64,000 nt of DNA, taken from positions 19,367,154 through 19,431,153 of the forward strand of contig JACDQD010000002.1 in the NCBI GenBank assembly GCA_019843655.1. The letters run 5' to 3'. A program made the translations under genes and the position numbers. Numbering within the stretch: the stretch's first letter is position 1; the number at the start of each line of letters is the position of its first letter. Below are positions 60,201 to 64,000 of the stretch, in pieces. The DNA is from Lethocerus indicus. Taxonomy: Eukaryota > Arthropoda > Insecta > Hemiptera > Belostomatidae. The notes under the pieces were generated by a model. That model had not been told where the DNA came from. It saw only the letters and a program-made list of their open reading frames with translations, and ran no database searches.

Positions 60201-60658
60201 CAGGGGGTCAATAAACCCTTTGCATTCATATTTCAACCGGATCATTTTCCGCGTTGAGCCAAGAACTGGAAGGTGTAAATTACACTTTCTCAAGAGAGCA
60301 TCCTGACACCTTGGAATATTTAAATTTCCTTTTTCTCTCCTAACACTTAATTACAGTAATTCGGAATGTTCCGTGTGTTTACATTCCAATCGTCCGGGTC
60401 AACCATCTGGCCCAAATTTCCAGTTCACGAATTTAAAACGCGACCCAAAGAGAATTGATATAAATCGGGGCGAAATGGCTGTACTTTCGAGGAATTTATT
60501 GTACGATGTTATTTAACTTGATTATTTATTCATCAAGAACATATTTCATCAAAACTCTCAACATATAAACAAAATGTACGCCGGAAATGCAGGGCGTACT
60601 TTTATTGGAATTCTTAACACTCATCATGGAAGTTTACGAATCACGGAAGTTTTTGATC

Positions 60659-60722
60659 AGTTTAGAATACCTGTTTTGTGGCCTGCGAGGAGTTGGAATA
60701 CCGTAGATTTTGTGGGTTTTGG
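60659..60722. mobile_element. Foldback/MITE-like element, copy C (left arm only)
   Basis: It matches the left arm of copy A from AGTTTAGAATACCTG through GGAATACCGTAGATTT, then diverges after GTGGG. It contains neither core nor right arm, so it is a fragment. Confidence 0.65.
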
Positions 60723-60748
60723 AAAGGGGGTACAGCTAACGTTCGTTG

Positions 60749-60762
60749 GGTGCACGTGCACC
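60749..60762. repeat. 14-bp perfect palindrome
   Basis: GGTGCACGTGCACC is fully self-complementary and contains a CACGTG E-box core. No neighbouring gene explains it. Confidence 0.75.
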
Positions 60763-63700
60763 GCGAAGCCAGCACCCCCTGAGGGGTAGTTTTTGTGTTC
60801 AAATAAGGATAAATTTCAAATATATTGTGTTTAACGTCGTTTACGGGTGCACCTTTCTATCGTAGCATAGTCTCGTGTACGATAAAATAGTTTAATGAAT
60901 TCATAAATAAAAATACTGAAACAGCAATGCTTACATAACACAAATAATAAAGTGAATTCCTGAGATAAATATCGGTTTAAAATAAAAATTAAAACCGATT
61001 CAAAAAAAAAAAAATTATTTGTAATGACGAAACGAGGCATTTTTAAAGGCGCGATAAGCAGTATTATACTTTTAAATAACGAAAACTAGGAGAGTTAATA
61101 CCTGAAGCTATAAAACATTAATTGTCTTTAGCCTTGACACATCTTATATTGTCGAGAACTAGAGTAGGTTTCTCGTGCACACAATATGTAACATTGGATT
61201 ATATGCGTTCACTATGGGTATACGACAGGGCGTTAACTTCGTAATATTTTAGCAGAATATACTAAAAGTAACAACGGGCGAAGTTATTCGGTAGTTGAAG
61301 ACCTGGAATATTTCAAATTTGCAAATGAAGGAAAATTCAATATGTCACCTGAGACTCGCCCTTCAGGATCTATGCGACCAGCTTCTTCGCTCATCAATCT
61401 GGTATACCGGACCTCTAACACCTGCAACTTCCTAATTCCTCTTTAATTATTCCTTATGTCTAACCTAATCTCATTATAGACGGGCATGTCGCCACTAATA
61501 CTGAGAGCGGGGCTTTGTTACAGGACCTTTGATGGGAAACATTTTTTCATGATTGCTCCTGAACAAGAAAGCGGTTGGTGGTTCATGGCTAGAGTGGTGC
61601 AACTTAAACGCATTGGGCCCGGAGGTCGACTCTCTAACTCCTGGTTTCTCATTAGAACTAGAATAGGCTTCGACGAAAAAAACGAAAAACAAGGGCAACG
61701 ATGATGAGCCAGGAATGAGTCCGCGAAGAGGCAACAAAATTGAGCAAGCGAGCTTACACGATCCTAACATTTGGGTAACAAAGCTGCCGCAAAAACAATG
61801 AGGCGTTTAAACGACCACTGGAGGTATTTATTCTCAGCTTAAAAAAGTTCCCCCAGGCCTCTAATTAAGTACGAATTTATAAGCCTGTTTGAAACGACAG
61901 GATCCATCCGGAGAACATCAAGATTAATAGGCTAACATAACAACCGATTTCAGACAGTGTGAAGCGAAGGCATCAATTTCATTGTTCACAATTAATGAGA
62001 CAAATTCCCATGTTTATATTTATTATACCTAACGGGAGCTCAGTCTAATTTCTAATGCTCCTACCCCCGGTGTACTATCACCCCTGTTTGGGATAGCGAA
62101 GAAGTCTATGATTAGATTTAAGAAGATAATAATAATAATATTCGCAATAATTTTCTATCATAAAGTTAAAATGTAATATAAAAATCGTTGTAATGTCTTT
62201 ACGCACGAAACACTCTCCGAATAAAACTTATTACCATTAATTACGCAAAATGATGAAATACTGTTATATTTAACCATCCAGGGTATGCTTGTCTACCGTT
62301 TTCAATGACCGCTATCACTTTTTGGACACCAATGTTAATGTTAATTATAAGTAGCTTTAAAATTAGATTTTTGCGCGTTCCCTTTAAATTTTTTGAAGTG
62401 CCACAGATTCTAATTTTTAAAAACGTAGTCAGAAATTTCCATCAGGATAATAGTAATTTCGCTGGAATAGAAATTTCTCCTTTTTATTTCTAAAGAAGAT
62501 TATACTATTTTTTAATTTTAACTACACTACATTTTTCGTATTACATTTGTTCTTTTAAGTTTTAAATGAAACAATTAAATTATTAGGCAACGGTACAATT
62601 ATTTCGTCAACCTATTGTTAGGACAGTGAGCGGCTTCGTGTCTTTAATTAGGATAACTAATTATGATAGTAATGAAAATGCGAAGAACTGGTTTTGAGCT
62701 ATAACTTACCCAATTTCGCAGGGAAACGGACCACTTCCCGGTCGGGCGGTACGATTAAGGCGGGACAGGTTGGGTAGTAATAATGACGGACGATATAGTT
62801 AAAAGATCTGGTGTACAGTTTCTCCCACACCTCTGCTCAGGTCGTGGGAAGACAATTTACCGTAAGCGAATAAACTGGCGGTTTTGAGGCGGAAAAACCG
62901 GCAAAGAAGCCCGGGAACTGAATTCCCGGACGGGATATTCAGGTCGAAAATGGTGAATTTTCGCTCAGACATACACACTGTTCAGATGGGTCAGTGATCG
63001 GGCTTGGGGTAAGTCCATTTCCTACTTCATTGATCTCGCAACTTCATGTGTGTAATAAGCGTGTATGATGTAGGGGTTTTAAATGGTTTTAATTAGACAC
63101 CACAGAGAAACCCCGTTCTAACGAGCAAGCATTCATTCCAATAAGATAGTTCATGTTGCTACGATCCCAATTGCACAGTTGTTATCAATTTTATTACAGA
63201 TACTGTAGCGTCATATTACTTCGTTTAGTTGGAATTTAATGCGCGGGCCCGAAGTTTACCCTTCGTAAGACTTACGATACGAATTAACAGTTTTCTTAGC
63301 TATTCTTATATATAAGAATCATCCTAATCCACCCCAATCCAAATTTGTGTGTTGTGACAAGATCACTGTCCTGTTTATTTTTTATCCAGAACCGAGTGGA
63401 GATAGGTATTTACAGTTAGATAACTTACTAATTCTATGTTAATAATGAATGGTACAAGAAGCAGCTTTACAAGCAATAATTTCAAGTTTATTGCGCCTAC
63501 GATAGGTACTATTAATTCGATGCTCGTAATAAAATATTCTCAAACTTGACGACTAATCATATCCAGAGATTCATACAACAAAAACTTCCGGGCTTGCTCC
63601 TCTTTGAGAAACCCGAGGTTGGCTAACCGAATTTTTTTCAGGAAAGTTTTACTCCCCGAAAGAATTACAATTCCATCGGATGTATTCCTTACGATGAACA

Positions 63701-64000
63701 ATCGAAAAAATTATAACACACGCTATTTTGATAGTCTACAGAACATTCGGCCGTCACAGACGTTCCGCTAGTTTTATTGCGCCTATAAACACCAAATATT
63801 TGTCGAACAATTCAAATATATCTGCTCAATGGTTATTACAATTTTCATTTGCGATTACACAGGGCGCGCTTTGGCGCCATCATCGTCCAGTGAAGTGATC
63901 CGTCACATGAAAGAATTATGATTTCAGACTGGCCAAACGATGTTTATGGTAAACGACTTTTTGTAAAAATTAGATCAAATGTCCTAGTCACGAACCAAGA

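Larger units (their letters stand above)
53560..64000. other. Region upstream of PHLDB without a recognised coding gene
   Basis: About 10 kb holding candidate PHLDB promoter elements near 53.9-54.3 kb, a foldback-element arm at 60659-60722, a short perfect palindrome at 60749-60762 and a CTACTGAAGATGGCG motif at 57330-57344. Short open frames (for example 58436-58696 plus, 61486-61704 plus) show no domain or splice support. A TATATAAG at about 57784 is an isolated possible TATA box. Confidence 0.45.

Noticed and set aside
61486..61770. Open frames of 72 and 91 codons on opposite strands
   Set aside because: Not recognisable as proteins; at best part of a dispersed repeat.

Overview
The window is animal nuclear DNA, most likely from an insect. 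Coding sequence is broken into short exons with GT-AG introns, intergenic DNA is long and AT-rich with microsatellites, and the core promoters carry arthropod signals (TCAGT initiator, DPE, TATA). I cannot name the species. Because of the introns, almost all long open frames are shadows. Gene models were built by hand by joining exons across splice sites and checking that the reading phases agree.

Four genes can be read with confidence, and two more in part. (1) 11365-11605 (-) is the first coding exon of a probable glypican, with a signal peptide and an initiator/DPE promoter at 11829-11862. The rest of that gene was not found and probably lies below 11 kb or outside the window. (2) 18937-18992 (-) is a possible first exon of an unidentified gene behind a housekeeping-type promoter. 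(3) 23629-25541 (-) is a complete five-exon NDUFS8, the TYKY-type 8-iron subunit of respiratory complex I. (4, 5) 26756-29722 (+) and 31809-37465 (+) are two tandem, secreted, lipid-binding-type proteins of the TULIP fold (group 7 allergen-like / JH-binding-like). They share intron positions, phases and even exon lengths. (6) 40531-53559 (-) is an 18-exon PHLDB/LL5 gene (FHA domain, coiled coils, C-terminal PH domain), with a strong candidate internal first exon at 42225-42308 that would make a short PH-only isoform.

Layout: 0-16 kb is mixed-composition non-coding DNA with the glypican start. 16.3-19.1 kb is a very AT-rich block. 19.3-22.4 kb holds unexplained open frames. 22.4-26 kb is NDUFS8 and its flank. 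26.7-37.5 kb is the TULIP pair. 37.5-53.6 kb is the AT-rich PHLDB gene. 53.9-64 kb is its upstream region, with candidate promoter elements, repeats and no recognisable gene. AT-rich blocks coincide with transcribed genes, which makes the 16.3-19.1 kb block a candidate transcription unit.

Repeats include three copies of a foldback (MITE-like) element with long inverted arms and a conserved CTGAAGATGGC...GCCGAAAC hairpin core, and several TA, GA, GT and CA microsatellites. There are no signs of bacterial, CRISPR or phage content. The genes are not an operon or pathway. The notable systems-level points are the tandem TULIP duplication and the layered promoter architecture.
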